A model generated the notes under the pieces. It did no database searches. It was not told the DNA's origin and worked only from the letters and a program-made list of their open reading frames with translations. The translations under genes were made by a program, and so were the position numbers. From Neorhizobium alkalisoli (GTDB taxonomy: Bacteria; Pseudomonadota; Alphaproteobacteria; Rhizobiales; Rhizobiaceae): 64,000 nucleotides of DNA. Positions 1 to 10,771 of the stretch are shown here, in pieces (within the stretch, counting starts at the first letter, position 1; the number at the start of each line of letters is the position of its first letter). The stretch lies in contig NZ_PVBN01000003.1 in NCBI RefSeq assembly GCF_002968635.1, positions 434,001 through 498,000 on the forward strand, in the 5' to 3' direction.

Positions 1-288
1 AGGTGAGAATGGAGGCGCCACGCCGCATGTTTATGCGGTTTGGTTTGTGGCGAGTGGGCCGCGGACGTTCGCGCGAGAACCACCTAGACATTGTCGGCGG
101 CGGCAGGGTCGTAACGACGATCGGCAATCAGGACGTCGTCGGGGCCACTGATGACAAGCTGGTCGAAAAGCTCCGCGGGCTGTCAGAAGATACGACGGGG
201 AAGTCTGGAGGCGAATTGGCCCAGGAGCTGGCCAGGCAGATCGCCGACCTCCTCGGAGGCCGGGTGGTTAAATCTGATACGGCACTCC
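1..288. other. Left-edge stretch with no supported gene
   Basis: One plus-strand frame is open from the GTG at position 3 through the terminator hairpin and into the antisense of the next gene. Because it reads through the hairpin it is unlikely to be a normal gene as it stands. Its middle part (about 95-285) has a plausible amphipathic composition, so a decayed or frameshifted plus-strand gene ending near the terminator is possible. I do not recognise a family. Confidence 0.25.
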
Positions 289-328
289 AAAGAAAAGCAG
301 GCCGACTGGGTGAGGCCTGCTTTTCTTT
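289..328. terminator. Strong bidirectional rho-independent terminator
   Basis: A perfect 15-bp inverted repeat (289-303 and 314-328) encloses a 10-nt loop. The arms begin with AAAGAAAAG and end with CTTTTCTTT, so both strands show a GC stem followed by a T-rich tract. It lies directly downstream of the minus-strand gene at 336-659. It would also stop any transcript entering from the left. Confidence 0.85.
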
Positions 329-335
329 AGTATTG

Positions 336-659
336 TCAACGGACGTAGACGGTCCTGCTTCCATCTGCTGCAACACCGATATCCACGACGTTGTTAAGCT
401 CCACATTGTGTTGAACGAGCGTGGCCCGCAGAGCCGCATCCGTGCGTATTTCTTGCTGCGCGGCGAGAATGTCCGCCTTGGAAGGGTTTGAAGCGGCATC
501 CGGCATATAGGGCTGATCGGCCTCGGGTTCTATGTACATGATGCTGACGTTACTGGCAGGCAGGGCATGACCAAGCTGCTTTGCATAGGCTCCTCCACCG
601 GCAAAAGTTGACAGGGCGAGAGCGACAATAACGGTATGGGTATTAATAAGCGAGCGCAT
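336..659 (-). CDS. Small secreted hypothetical protein
   Basis: This 107-residue protein has a signal peptide: MRSL, then a hydrophobic stretch ending in GGGAYA, with probable cleavage after AYA. The mature part is about 80 residues, contains no cysteine and is rich in Ala, Asp and Asn. I chose the ATG at 659 because AAGGAG lies seven bases upstream; a longer frame starts at 695 but has no such site and would put charged residues before the signal peptide. The gene stands alone and is followed by a strong terminator. I do not recognise a family, and the periplasmic location is inferred from the signal peptide only. Confidence 0.7.
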   Translation of the reverse strand: MRSLINTHTVIVALALSTFAGGGAYAKQLGHALPASNVSIMYIEPEADQPYMPDAASNPSKADILAAQQEIRTDAALRATLVQHNVELNNVVDIGVAADGSRTVYVR

Positions 660-695
660 CACATATCTCCTTATGAGATTGTAAACAAGCTTCAT

Positions 696-1063
696 ATAGG
701 CTGTCTATACTGTCGCGTCGCGGTGAATACCGCCGGCAATACCAACCTGAAGATCAAGTTAACTCCTATGCGTCAAAGTGTCATATTAAACTTATTTAAT
801 TTATTGCCGGACTATCTCGTCTTATTTGCCCTGATTGCCTTAATTCCGTCCCGAGACTTTGGATACCAGCGGTAAGCGTGGAGCTTCGAGTAGCCCCCGA
901 GTCTCGGGAAGCGCTGTCCAAGGCGGGGCAAATGCGGACATTCATCGCTCCCAGGCGCCGTTGTCACTCACGTCCATGCGAAAGGCGTTTGCAAGCCACG
1001 CGGCTCGAGCTGTGGCATATCCTCAGGCGGTCCAGCCGAACGTGATGAATATCGCGAACTTCC
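696..1063. other. Intergenic stretch without a supported gene
   Basis: This 368-bp gap separates the small secreted protein from the 3' end of the dipeptide-type ABC operon. The part at about 745-845 is AT-rich and may hold the promoter of the minus-strand gene at 336-659. Two short plus-strand frames (636-875, 859-1152) lack ribosome-binding sites and recognisable sequence. The only structure I see is the inverted repeat at 850-908. Confidence 0.5.
850..908. repeat. 9-bp inverted repeat with 41-bp spacing
   Basis: CCCGAGACT (850-858) is exactly mirrored by AGTCTCGGG (900-908). There is no T-tract, so it is not a simple terminator. It could be a protein-binding site or the relic of a small element; nothing else supports either. 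Confidence 0.4.
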
Positions 1064-2869
<1,806 letters not shown>

Positions 2870-2872
2870 GTA

Positions 2873-3802
2873 TCAGCCTTCCCGCCGCGGATTGAGGATG
2901 TCGCGAAGCTCGTCACCAATCAGGTTGATCGCGACGATGAGCAACAGAAGGACGAGGCCGGGGAAGAAGCTGATCCAGTAATCACCGGAAAGCAGGTATT
3001 CGAACCCGTTGGAGATCAGAAGGCCGAGCGACGGCTCGGTGACCGGCAAACCGATACCGAGGAAGGAGAGCGTCGCTTCCAGCATGATCGCATAAGCGAC
3101 GCGCATGGTGGCGACGACGATCAGCGGCGGCAGGCAGTTCGGCAGGATATGCCGGAAGAGGATGCTCCTGTCCGGTAGCGCCATGGAGCGGGCCGCATCC
3201 ACATACGCGCGCTTGCGTTCCACCAGCGCCGATCCGCGGATCGTGCGGGCGTAATAGGCCCATTGGGTGACGATCAACGCCAGGATGATCTTGTCGACCC
3301 CCTGTCCCAGGATGGCGAGGAAGATCAGCGCGATCAGGATCGCCGGGAAGCTCAGCTGGATGTCGACGACGCGCATCAGGAAGGAGTCCAGCCGACCGCC
3401 GGCATAGGCGCTGACGAGGCCGATCGAGGCGCCGATCACCAGAGCGATCGCCGCGCTGGAAATGCCGACCAGGATACTTGTGCGTAGGCCATAGAGAATG
3501 GCGCTCAGCAGATCGCGGCCCTGGTCGTCGGTGCCGATCAGGTAGACCATGCCGTTCACGCTGGTGGAACCGGGCGGTAGGCGGCCGTCGAGGATGTCGA
3601 GTTGCGACAGGTCGTAAGGGTCCTGCGGCGCGGTCAACGGCGAGAAGACCGCGGCAAGAATGAAGATCGACACCATAACAATGCCGATGAGCGCCAGCTT
3701 GTCATGCAGAAGAGCCGTGATCATCTGGCGAAACGGCGAGCGGGAACGCCGGGCCGGGCCGCCGCCATGAACGGACGTTGCGGAATTGGTATCGTGGCTC
3801 AT
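2873..3802 (-). CDS. Dipeptide-type ABC transporter permease, DppC family
   Basis: This inner-membrane permease has a hydrophilic N-terminus, a first membrane segment (LIGIVMVSIFILAAVF) and about five more. The ATPase-coupling EAA loop reads YVDAARSMALPDRSILFRHI, the form typical of DppC/OppC. I take the ATG at 3802, which forms a TGATG junction with the stop of the upstream permease and lies eight bases after AAGGG; a GTG one codon earlier is also possible. It pairs with the DppB-type permease to form the channel. Substrate cannot be read from the permease; the operon context suggests a nucleoside-containing or related compound. Confidence 0.92.
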   Translation of the reverse strand: MSHDTNSATSVHGGGPARRSRSPFRQMITALLHDKLALIGIVMVSIFILAAVFSPLTAPQDPYDLSQLDILDGRLPPGSTSVNGMVYLIGTDDQGRDLLSAILYGLRTSILVGISSAAIALVIGASIGLVSAYAGGRLDSFLMRVVDIQLSFPAILIALIFLAILGQGVDKIILALIVTQWAYYARTIRGSALVERKRAYVDAARSMALPDRSILFRHILPNCLPPLIVVATMRVAYAIMLEATLSFLGIGLPVTEPSLGLLISNGFEYLLSGDYWISFFPGLVLLLLIVAINLIGDELRDILNPRREG

Positions 3803-4776
3803 CACGAATTCCCTTCAAGACGAACGCGCGGGTCGACGATCGAGTAGAGGATATCGACGAGGAGGTTGATGATGCTGAACATCACGACGGTGATCATCAG
3901 GTAGGCGAGGATGACGGGGCGATCGAGTACGGCGATGGCGTCGATGATGAGCTTGCCCATGCCCGGCCAAGCGAAAATGGTTTCGGTAACGACGGCGAAG
4001 GCGATCAGCGAACCGAGCTCCAGGCCGATCACGGTGATCAGCGGAATCAGCGTGTTCTTCAGCACGTGCACGCGCACGATGCGGCGCTCGGGCAGGCCCT
4101 TGGCGCGAGCGAACCGCACGAAATCGAGCTGCATGGTTTCGAGCACGCCCGCGCGTGTCAGTCGGATGATCAGCGAGATCTTGAAAAGCGCCAGATTGAA
4201 GGCCGGCAGCAGCAGATGCGAAAGCCCATCCAGCGTGAAAAGGCTGAGCGGCACTCCGAAGATCGGGACGGTATCACCTCGCCCAGACGCCGGTAGCCAG
4301 CCGAGCTTGACGCTGAACAGCATGACCATGACGAGGCCAATCCAGAATGTCGGCAGGCTGAAGCCGAGGATGGAGAAGGTCATGACCGACTTGGAGACGA
4401 GGCTCTTCGGTTTCAGACCGGCATAGATGCCGAGCGGAATTCCGAAGACGAGACCGATCAGCAGCGCCACGAAAGCCAGTTCCAGCGTCGCCGGCATGCG
4501 GTTGAGGATCAGCGTCAGCGCCGGCTGGTTGAAGACGAAGGAATTGCCGAGATCGCCGGACAGCGCACGGGTGAGAAACAGCCCGTACTGTTCCCAAACC
4601 GGCTTATCCAGCCCGAAGGACTGGATAACCTGCAGGCGTTCGGCCGGCGTCGCCGTCGGGCTCAGCAGCACGTCGACCGGGTTGCCGACGAGATAGAGGC
4701 CTACAAAGACGAGGACCGACATCACCAACAGGGTCAGGACCGTCTGGATCGATCGGCTCAAGAGATATCCGCTCAT
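3802..4776 (-). CDS. Dipeptide-type ABC transporter permease, DppB family
   Basis: At 324 residues this has the usual DppB length. It starts with one membrane segment (VLTLLVMSVLVFVGLYLV), has a long periplasmic loop, then five further membrane segments. The coupling loop FVRFARAKGLPERRIVRVHV matches the DppB/OppB EAA motif. It overlaps the DppC-type gene by one base and begins four bases after the stop of the first nucleoside hydrolase gene, so both enzymes and transporter are translated from one message. Confidence 0.93.
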   Translation of the reverse strand: MSGYLLSRSIQTVLTLLVMSVLVFVGLYLVGNPVDVLLSPTATPAERLQVIQSFGLDKPVWEQYGLFLTRALSGDLGNSFVFNQPALTLILNRMPATLELAFVALLIGLVFGIPLGIYAGLKPKSLVSKSVMTFSILGFSLPTFWIGLVMVMLFSVKLGWLPASGRGDTVPIFGVPLSLFTLDGLSHLLLPAFNLALFKISLIIRLTRAGVLETMQLDFVRFARAKGLPERRIVRVHVLKNTLIPLITVIGLELGSLIAFAVVTETIFAWPGMGKLIIDAIAVLDRPVILAYLMITVVMFSIINLLVDILYSIVDPRVRLEGNS

Positions 4777-4780
4777 AGAT

Positions 4781-5755
4781 TTAAGCCTCCCGGCGTTTCG
4801 GATCGGACGCAGAACTTCCGTAAAGCGAGATGCGCTCGATCAGCAGATTGATGAACCCGGCCTCGTCGACATCGGTCACGACGATGGCGTTCGGAGCCCG
4901 GCCCATCTTTTGGTGGAAATCGGCATAGGTATAACCCATGGTGAGACCGGTTACCTGAGTGCCGACCGTAGCCTTGCGGCTGATGAAGAGTTCCGGCCTG
5001 ATCAGCCAGGCGATCGTCGTCGCATCATGGATCGGCCCGCCGGGCCGTCCGAAGCGTGCGACATCGCTTCGATCGAAGGTTGAGAAGAGATTGAAGAGCG
5101 CCCCGCCGGCGACACCGCCGCGATCGCCGAAGCTCTTGAAATGCTCGGCGGTGAACAGCGCCTGAAAGGTCATGTCGAGCGGCATCACCACGATCGGGAT
5201 GCCTGAACGATAGACGATCTCGGCTGCATGCGGGTCCGCAAGCACGTTGAATTCCGCCCAGGGCGTGCGATGGCCAAGTGCCGTAAACGCCCCGCTCATG
5301 GAGACGATCTGCCGGATACCTCGCGCGACATCCGGGTGCTGGACGAGCGCGAGTGCGATATTGGTCATCGGTCCGATGGCGCAGATGGTGATCGAATCCC
5401 CGGCTTCTGCCGCCTCGCGCGCCTTGCGGATGATGAAGCGCACCGCGTGTTCTTCCGATGGCACTATGCCACCACGGGCGACGAACTCGTCGCTGAACGA
5501 GCCGATCTTCGCATACTTGCCAAAGACCTGGTCGCGCACCAGCGGTCCGGCAGCACCCGCATGGACTGCCACATCCGTACGACCCGAAATCCCGACGAGC
5601 TTGCAGGCATTGGTTACGGTATCTTTCAGCGATACGTTGCCGGCCACGATCGAGAGACCGAGCACATCGATCTCAGGCGACGCCAGCGCCATCAGGATGG
5701 CTGCAGCATCATCCAGGCCGGGATCCGCATCGATGATGATCCGGGCGCGGCTCAT
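4781..5755 (-). CDS. Nucleoside hydrolase (IunH family), copy A
   Basis: This 324-residue protein is predicted to cleave the N-glycosidic bond of a nucleoside to base and ribose. The calcium and ribose site is visible: the DADPGLDDAAA motif at the N-terminus (DxDxxxDD), AEFNVLADPHAA in the middle, and GGPIHDATTIAWL, with the catalytic-region His-Asp pair, in the C-terminal half. There is no signal peptide, so it is cytoplasmic. Its ATG overlaps the stop of the second nucleoside hydrolase (ATGA). Such enzymes range from inosine/uridine- to pyrimidine-specific forms, and the sequence does not settle the substrate. Confidence 0.92.
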   Translation of the reverse strand: MSRARIIIDADPGLDDAAAILMALASPEIDVLGLSIVAGNVSLKDTVTNACKLVGISGRTDVAVHAGAAGPLVRDQVFGKYAKIGSFSDEFVARGGIVPSEEHAVRFIIRKAREAAEAGDSITICAIGPMTNIALALVQHPDVARGIRQIVSMSGAFTALGHRTPWAEFNVLADPHAAEIVYRSGIPIVVMPLDMTFQALFTAEHFKSFGDRGGVAGGALFNLFSTFDRSDVARFGRPGGPIHDATTIAWLIRPELFISRKATVGTQVTGLTMGYTYADFHQKMGRAPNAIVVTDVDEAGFINLLIERISLYGSSASDPKRREA

Positions 5756-6711
5756 GCGACGGCCTTTTCGGCGTAACGCGACAGACGCTCCAGGAAAAAG
5801 GCGATCACGCGTTCCGCATCCACCTTGGTGACGATATCCGCGTTAGGCTCCAGGCCGCTCTTGCCATACCAGTCGGCGACGGTCTGACCCATGCAGAGCT
5901 CGCTCTCGTGCTCGACGAAGACGCGGGCGCGTTCGGTCTGGAAAAGCTGCGGCGCCAACAGGTACGCGATAACCAGTGGGTCGTGCAGCGGGCCGCCGCG
6001 CGAGCCGTAGCGGCGCACGTCGTTGCGGTCCCAGAACGCCATGAGTTCGGCAAGCGTTTGGGAAATACGGCCGCTGACGGCGGAAAACTGTTCGACATGC
6101 TCCGGCTTCAGCATGACCTGATGGGTCGCATCGAGCGCCAGTGCAACAATCGGGATGCCGCTCGAGAAGACGACATGCGCGGCGTGCGGATCGGCCAGAA
6201 CGTTGAATTCCGCCGTCATCGTCCGGTTACCGGGCTCGCGATAGGCCCCGCCCATCATCACGATGCGCTCGATACCGTCAGCGATCTGCGGATTCATGCG
6301 TAACGCCACGGCGAGATTGGTCATCGGCCCGAGACAGCAGATGGTGATCCGTTTCTGCAGGATCGCCGCGGCCGTAAGCGTATCGATCAGGAAGTCGACG
6401 GCCGACGCCTTCTCGACCGTCTTAACCGGCTCCGGCAGCACGGTATTGCCGAGCCCGGTCGTGCCGTGGAACTGGCCGTGGATCGGCTCGCGAAACATTG
6501 GCCGGAAACAGCCGGCGAAGACCGGAATATCCGTCCGTTCGCCGAGTTCGCAGACCTGCAGCGCGTTACGCACGGTACGATCCAACGGCTGGTTACCGCA
6601 AACCGGGGTGATGCCCAGGATTTCGAGTTCCGGGGAAACGAAAGCGGTCAGAAGCGCGATCGTGTCATCGATCCCTGGATCGCAGTCGACGATGATCGGA
6701 ATAGGGGTCAT
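5752..6711 (-). CDS. Nucleoside hydrolase (IunH family), copy B
   Basis: This is a second nucleoside hydrolase, about 319 residues, clearly related to but divergent from its neighbour. It has DCDPGIDDTIAL, AEFNVLADPHAA and GGPLHDPLVIAYLL in the same order, so the metal and catalytic positions appear intact. I prefer the ATG at 6711 (MTPIPIIVDCD), which lies about nine bases after AAAGG; an ATG at 6729 sits upstream of that site. Two paralogues in one operon suggest different base specificities or stereochemistry. It overlaps copy A by four bases. Confidence 0.92.
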   Translation of the reverse strand: MTPIPIIVDCDPGIDDTIALLTAFVSPELEILGITPVCGNQPLDRTVRNALQVCELGERTDIPVFAGCFRPMFREPIHGQFHGTTGLGNTVLPEPVKTVEKASAVDFLIDTLTAAAILQKRITICCLGPMTNLAVALRMNPQIADGIERIVMMGGAYREPGNRTMTAEFNVLADPHAAHVVFSSGIPIVALALDATHQVMLKPEHVEQFSAVSGRISQTLAELMAFWDRNDVRRYGSRGGPLHDPLVIAYLLAPQLFQTERARVFVEHESELCMGQTVADWYGKSGLEPNADIVTKVDAERVIAFFLERLSRYAEKAVA

Positions 6712-6750
6712 TTCGAATTGCCTTTGCATAATCAGGTCGTCTGCCGGCGC

Positions 6751-7632
6751 TCAGAGCGCGCCGACATCACGCAGGACCGCACCGATTTCCGTGCGGGCCG
6801 CTTCACCGAGCGGCATCTGCGGCGCGATCGGCGCGCCGACCGGAAACCCCTGGAGTTCGAGCGCCGTCTTGATGCATGCGGCGATCGAATATTTCGCGAA
6901 TATCTCGTTGACCCGCCAAAGCGGACGCTGCAGGTCCATCGCCTTCGCCCAGTCACCGGACTTCGCGGCTTCATAAAGGGCGATGCTCTGGCGCGGCACG
7001 ATACAGGCCGGACCGGCCATCCAGCCGACGCCGCCGATCATCATCACGCAGACCGGAATATGCGCGGAGGCTGCAAACACCTCCATCCGTCCGCGGGTCC
7101 GCTCGATGATGGAAAGAAGGCGCCCGGTATTGGTCGAGGCATCCTTGATGTAACGGATATTCTCGACCCGGCTCAGTCGCTCGATAACCGGGAGAGAAAG
7201 GTCCGAACGCTGGAACTGCGGGTTGGTGTAGAGCACGACGGGCCGGCCCTTCGCCGCTTTGGCGATCGCGGTGAAATAAGCCTCGACGCCTTCGTCGCTG
7301 ACCGGGAAATAGGCTTCGAGAATCGCAAGAATGCCGTCGGCTCCCGCCTCGACCATGTATTCCGTCTGAGCGACGGCATCGCTCACCGACGTAGACGCCA
7401 CGCCGGCGACAACGGGCACCCGGCCGTGATTGGCCGAGATTACCGTGTCGACGACGTGACGCCGCTGCTCTTGGGAGAGATAGGCAAATTCACCAGTGCT
7501 GCCGAGAGGCGCCAGGCCGTGCACACCGGCCTCGATCAGATGATCCACCAGGTCGGTCAACACGCCTTCCACGACCGCACCCGACCGATCGATCGGCGAA
7601 ACGAGATAGGGAAAAACACCGCTGAATGACAT
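6751..7632 (-). CDS. DapA-family (class I aldolase/lyase) protein
   Basis: This 293-residue TIM-barrel protein belongs to the dihydrodipicolinate synthase/N-acetylneuraminate lyase superfamily. Visible hallmarks are GSTGEF (44-49), the tyrosine of LYTNP (Y135) and the Schiff-base lysine in YIKDAS (K163). Members condense or cleave pyruvate-linked substrates. It is unlikely to be the biosynthetic DapA, because it sits between a solute-binding protein and two nucleoside hydrolases in a catabolic operon. It probably acts on a sugar- or keto-acid-derived product of the imported compound; the exact reaction is not readable. Confidence 0.88.
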   Translation of the reverse strand: MSFSGVFPYLVSPIDRSGAVVEGVLTDLVDHLIEAGVHGLAPLGSTGEFAYLSQEQRRHVVDTVISANHGRVPVVAGVASTSVSDAVAQTEYMVEAGADGILAILEAYFPVSDEGVEAYFTAIAKAAKGRPVVLYTNPQFQRSDLSLPVIERLSRVENIRYIKDASTNTGRLLSIIERTRGRMEVFAASAHIPVCVMMIGGVGWMAGPACIVPRQSIALYEAAKSGDWAKAMDLQRPLWRVNEIFAKYSIAACIKTALELQGFPVGAPIAPQMPLGEAARTEIGAVLRDVGAL

Positions 7633-7653
7633 GACGGACCACCGCTTTCCGGA

Positions 7654-9204
7654 TCAGTTCTGCTTCACGTAATAGGGGAGCGTATAGGCGTCCGAACGTC
7701 CTTCATAGGACAGGTCGTTATTCACCGCCCAGGTGTTGGCGAGATAGAAGACCGGAATGACGCCGAGGTCCGTCATTGCGATTTCCGTCGCCTTTTTCAG
7801 CAACGCCTCGCGCTTGGCATCGTCCAGCGTACCGCGAGCCTCGGTCAGGGCCTTGTCGAATTCCGGGTTGGAATACCGACCGCGATTGCCCTGCCCCGCC
7901 TTCTCGCCATAGGTCTCGAGGATCGGGCCGAGGACGCCGGAGGCCTCACCGGTTTCGACCGCAGCACCGCCCATGATGAAGCTGAATTCCAGGTTGGAAG
8001 CGCGGGTGAAATAAACGCTGCCCGGCAGCGTCACGACTTCCGTCTTGATGCCGACGCGGCTGAAGAACTGGCCGATCGCCTGCGCGACCTTGGAGTCGTT
8101 CGGATAACGGTCGTTCGAGGCGTGGAAGGTCAGCGAGAAGCCGTCCGGATAGCCGGCTTTCGCCAGAAGCTCCTTCGCCTTGTTCGGATCGTAGGCATCG
8201 ACTTTGACCGCCGGGTCATAGCCGAAATAACCTTCCGGAACGACCTGGCCGGCCGGCACGCCCTGCCCGTCCATGATACGGTCGACCAGCGCCTCGCGAT
8301 TGATCGAAAGCGAAAGCGCGCGGCGCACGTCCGGCTTCAGCAACGGGTTCTTGCCGTCCGCTCCCTCGGCGAAGGGGGATTCCTCGCGGCCCTGGTCCAT
8401 GTGCAGGTACATGATGCGGTTGCCGGCGACGTTAACGACCTTCAGCTTGTCAGAGGCCTGCAGCTTGCGTGTATCGGCAGTCGGGATGTTCTCGATCATA
8501 TCGACATCGCCGGACAGCATGGCGGCGACGCGGGCACTGGCATTCTTGAAGACGCGGAACGTCACCTTGTCCCAGACGGCCTTCTCGCCCCAATAGGCAT
8601 CATTCTTCGCGACGACGACATTGTCGTCCGGCGTCCAGGAGACGAACTTGAACGGGCCGGTGCCGATGACGCCCTTGCCGGAATTCATCTCTTCGGTCGT
8701 CGTCTTTTCCATCTCGGCCGGCAGGATAGCAATGCGGCTGAGGTTGTTCAGAAGGAGCGGCGTCGGGCCGTCCGTCTTGATGCGGACTGTGAGCGGATCG
8801 ACGGCAGTGATCTCCGTGATCGCCTTCACATAAGCCGCAAACGAACTCGGGCTGTTCTTCGAGGCAAGCGGCACGCGCTTGATACTGGCCACGACATCTT
8901 CCGCCGTGAAGTCGCTGCCGTCGTGGAACTTGACGTTCGGCCGTAGCTTGAACTCCCAGGTCGTATCGTCGATCGTCTTCCAGGACGCGGCGAGTGCCGG
9001 CTGGATCTGCTGCTTGGCATCCTGATTGACGAGGCCGTCGAAGATATTGCGCGCCATCGCGCTGTTCGGGCCGACGACATAGAACTGCGGATCCATGGAC
9101 GTGGTCGAGGCTGACAGCCCGACCGTCAAATCTTTCGCCTGGACTGCGAACGGTACGGCAAAGACTGACGCTGCCAATGCGGCTGCGATCGTAAGAAATT
9201 TCAT
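7654..9204 (-). CDS. Periplasmic substrate-binding protein, dipeptide/oligopeptide family (SBP_bac_5)
   Basis: This 516-residue protein has a classic Sec signal peptide ending AVQA and no lipobox. The family opening KDLTVGLSASTTSMDPQ is followed by IFDGLV and WEFKLRPNVKFHDGSDFTAEDVV, both typical of cluster-5 binding proteins. It is the first gene of the minus-strand operon, which has permeases and ATPase downstream but separated by the DapA-like and nucleoside hydrolase genes. It would capture the substrate in the periplasm. Family members bind peptides, but also opines, sugars and nucleosides, and the neighbouring nucleoside hydrolases argue for a non-peptide ligand. Confidence 0.93.
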   Translation of the reverse strand: MKFLTIAAALAASVFAVPFAVQAKDLTVGLSASTTSMDPQFYVVGPNSAMARNIFDGLVNQDAKQQIQPALAASWKTIDDTTWEFKLRPNVKFHDGSDFTAEDVVASIKRVPLASKNSPSSFAAYVKAITEITAVDPLTVRIKTDGPTPLLLNNLSRIAILPAEMEKTTTEEMNSGKGVIGTGPFKFVSWTPDDNVVVAKNDAYWGEKAVWDKVTFRVFKNASARVAAMLSGDVDMIENIPTADTRKLQASDKLKVVNVAGNRIMYLHMDQGREESPFAEGADGKNPLLKPDVRRALSLSINREALVDRIMDGQGVPAGQVVPEGYFGYDPAVKVDAYDPNKAKELLAKAGYPDGFSLTFHASNDRYPNDSKVAQAIGQFFSRVGIKTEVVTLPGSVYFTRASNLEFSFIMGGAAVETGEASGVLGPILETYGEKAGQGNRGRYSNPEFDKALTEARGTLDDAKREALLKKATEIAMTDLGVIPVFYLANTWAVNNDLSYEGRSDAYTLPYYVKQN

Positions 9205-9254
9205 GATGGAGCTCCTCCGGGGTTTCCGAAATCCGCGCTCTCCCTGCGGATTGG

Positions 9255-9297
9255 AAATGCAATTAAAGCGTCTGCTGAGAAAAGAAAAATTGCATTT
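9255..9297. promoter_or_regulatory. Inverted repeat, probable LysR binding region
   Basis: AAATGCAATT (9255-9264) is mirrored exactly by AATTGCATTT (9288-9297), with arm centres 33 bp apart, about three helical turns. It lies in the 135-bp divergent region between the binding-protein gene (start 9204) and the LysR gene (start 9340). That is the usual place for a LysR regulator to control both directions. Binding is inferred, not shown. Confidence 0.6.
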
Positions 9298-9339
9298 GGT
9301 ATTCCATTCATGCCCTAATGTTATGGGAGCCCCAAGCGG

Positions 9340-10233
9340 ATGCGATTGAAACCACGACAGGTCGAAGCCTTCAGAAGCGTGATGATGACGGGCGGCATCA
9401 CCGCCGCCGCCGAGGCGATGAACGTCACGCAGCCTGCCGTCAGCCGCCTCATCCGTGACCTGGAGGAAATCGTCGAGATCAGGCTATTCGAACGGGTCGG
9501 AACCCGGCTTATGCCGACAGCGGAAGCGACGCAGCTCTTCCGGGAGGTCGAGCGGCTTTATCTCGGCCTCGACCAGATCGCCCAGGCCGCAGACGATATC
9601 CGCCGTCACAAGAACATCGTGTTGAGGATCGCGAGCGTCACATCGCTGGTCCGTCCCTATCTTCACCAGGCGATCATCGACGTCGTTGGCAATCGACCGG
9701 ACATACCACTGGTGATCGATGTCGAGAACAGCCGGCACATCTGGGACATGGTCGAGAAGAACCGCTACGATCTCGGCTTCGTGTTTAGTTCGCCGCACAT
9801 GGGCGACAAGAATGTGACCCGGCTTCATAGCGCACATGCCGTCGCCGCCATGCCGGCCGGTCATCGCCTCGCCGGGCGTTCTGTCATAACGCCAGTCGAC
9901 CTTATCAATGAGCGGGTGCTTATCCCGGGTAGAAACTCGCCGCTGCGTCTTTCTCTGGATAGAGCTTTTTCGCGCGAAGAGCATCAGCCGGTCAGCACGA
10001 TGGAAACCTCCATGCTGAATTGCTGTTACTTCGCGGCGGCTGGCATGGGCATCGGGATCGTGGACTACACCAGCCTAAGGGCGGCCGGTACAGACGTCGT
10101 CGCCGTGCCTTTCGAGCCGCGGATTGAAGTATCTTACTTCGCAATTCGTCCATCTGGTGCCCAACGCATCATGGTGCTCGACAATATTGTCGAGCGAATG
10201 AAGAACCTAATGGATATTAAAACGAGCTCTTGA
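9340..10233 (+). CDS. LysR-family transcriptional regulator
   Basis: This 297-residue regulator has the usual size. The N-terminal winged helix-turn-helix (about residues 3-62) contains AFRSVMMTGGITAAAEAMNVTQPAVSRLIRDLE, and the remainder is the effector-binding domain. It is transcribed divergently from the nucleoside-hydrolase/ABC operon, so it most likely controls that operon in response to the imported compound or a breakdown product. The inverted repeat at 9255-9297 is the candidate site. Confidence 0.93.
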   Translation: MRLKPRQVEAFRSVMMTGGITAAAEAMNVTQPAVSRLIRDLEEIVEIRLFERVGTRLMPTAEATQLFREVERLYLGLDQIAQAADDIRRHKNIVLRIASVTSLVRPYLHQAIIDVVGNRPDIPLVIDVENSRHIWDMVEKNRYDLGFVFSSPHMGDKNVTRLHSAHAVAAMPAGHRLAGRSVITPVDLINERVLIPGRNSPLRLSLDRAFSREEHQPVSTMETSMLNCCYFAAAGMGIGIVDYTSLRAAGTDVVAVPFEPRIEVSYFAIRPSGAQRIMVLDNIVERMKNLMDIKTSS

Positions 10234-10365
10234 TGAGGGTCGGGCGGCCCATCCGGTCAAAGAGGTTGGCGACCTTGATACGCGTGCCATCCACTGCAAC
10301 TATTCTTCCGAATCCTGAATAGTCCAGCGCTCGGCATCAGCCGCGACCTTGGAAAGAGATAGTCA

Positions 10366-10731
10366 ATGAACCTGATTGCCCATGTCGAGATACCTGTTAC
10401 CGATCTTGAAAGGGCGATGCGTTTCTACAACGCTGTGTTCGGCGTGAGCTTCGGAGACGTCGCGAGCATCCACGATAACAAGATGGCTTACTTCCCTTTC
10501 GAGGAGGGAAAAGACGGCGCCAGCGGAGCTCTCGCCCAAGGGGACGTTTACGTGCCAACGCGGGATGGGGCGATCGTCTATCTCAGCGTCGAAGACATCG
10601 ACGCTGTCCTCGCCAAGGCTGTGGAACATGGAAGCGAAATACTCTTTGCGAAGACGCCAGTTGGCAAAAGCGGGTTTGTCGCCGAAATCACTGACAGCGA
10701 AGGAAATCGGATCGCTGTTCAATCCATCTGA
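10366..10731 (+). CDS. VOC-superfamily (glyoxalase-like) protein
   Basis: This 121-residue protein has the fold signature of the vicinal-oxygen-chelate family: IAHVEIPVTDLERAMRFYNAVFG at the start and FVAEITDSEGNRIAVQS at the end, with a candidate metal His near residue 6 and Glu in the C-terminal strand. Members include glyoxalase I, extradiol dioxygenases and antibiotic-binding proteins. Nothing in the sequence fixes the reaction. It ends 40 bases from the convergent MFS gene and appears monocistronic. Confidence 0.8.
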   Translation: MNLIAHVEIPVTDLERAMRFYNAVFGVSFGDVASIHDNKMAYFPFEEGKDGASGALAQGDVYVPTRDGAIVYLSVEDIDAVLAKAVEHGSEILFAKTPVGKSGFVAEITDSEGNRIAVQSI

Positions 10732-10771
10732 TCACAGACGAACGCTGGAGGTTTCAGCCAGTCTGCACAAT

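Noticed and set aside
10217..10341. Short minus-strand coding-like stretch (reads GRIVAVDGTRIKVANL) between lysR and the VOC gene
   Set aside because: Only about 40 codons, no start codon or ribosome-binding site, and partly under the lysR 3' end; could be a gene remnant but cannot be supported.
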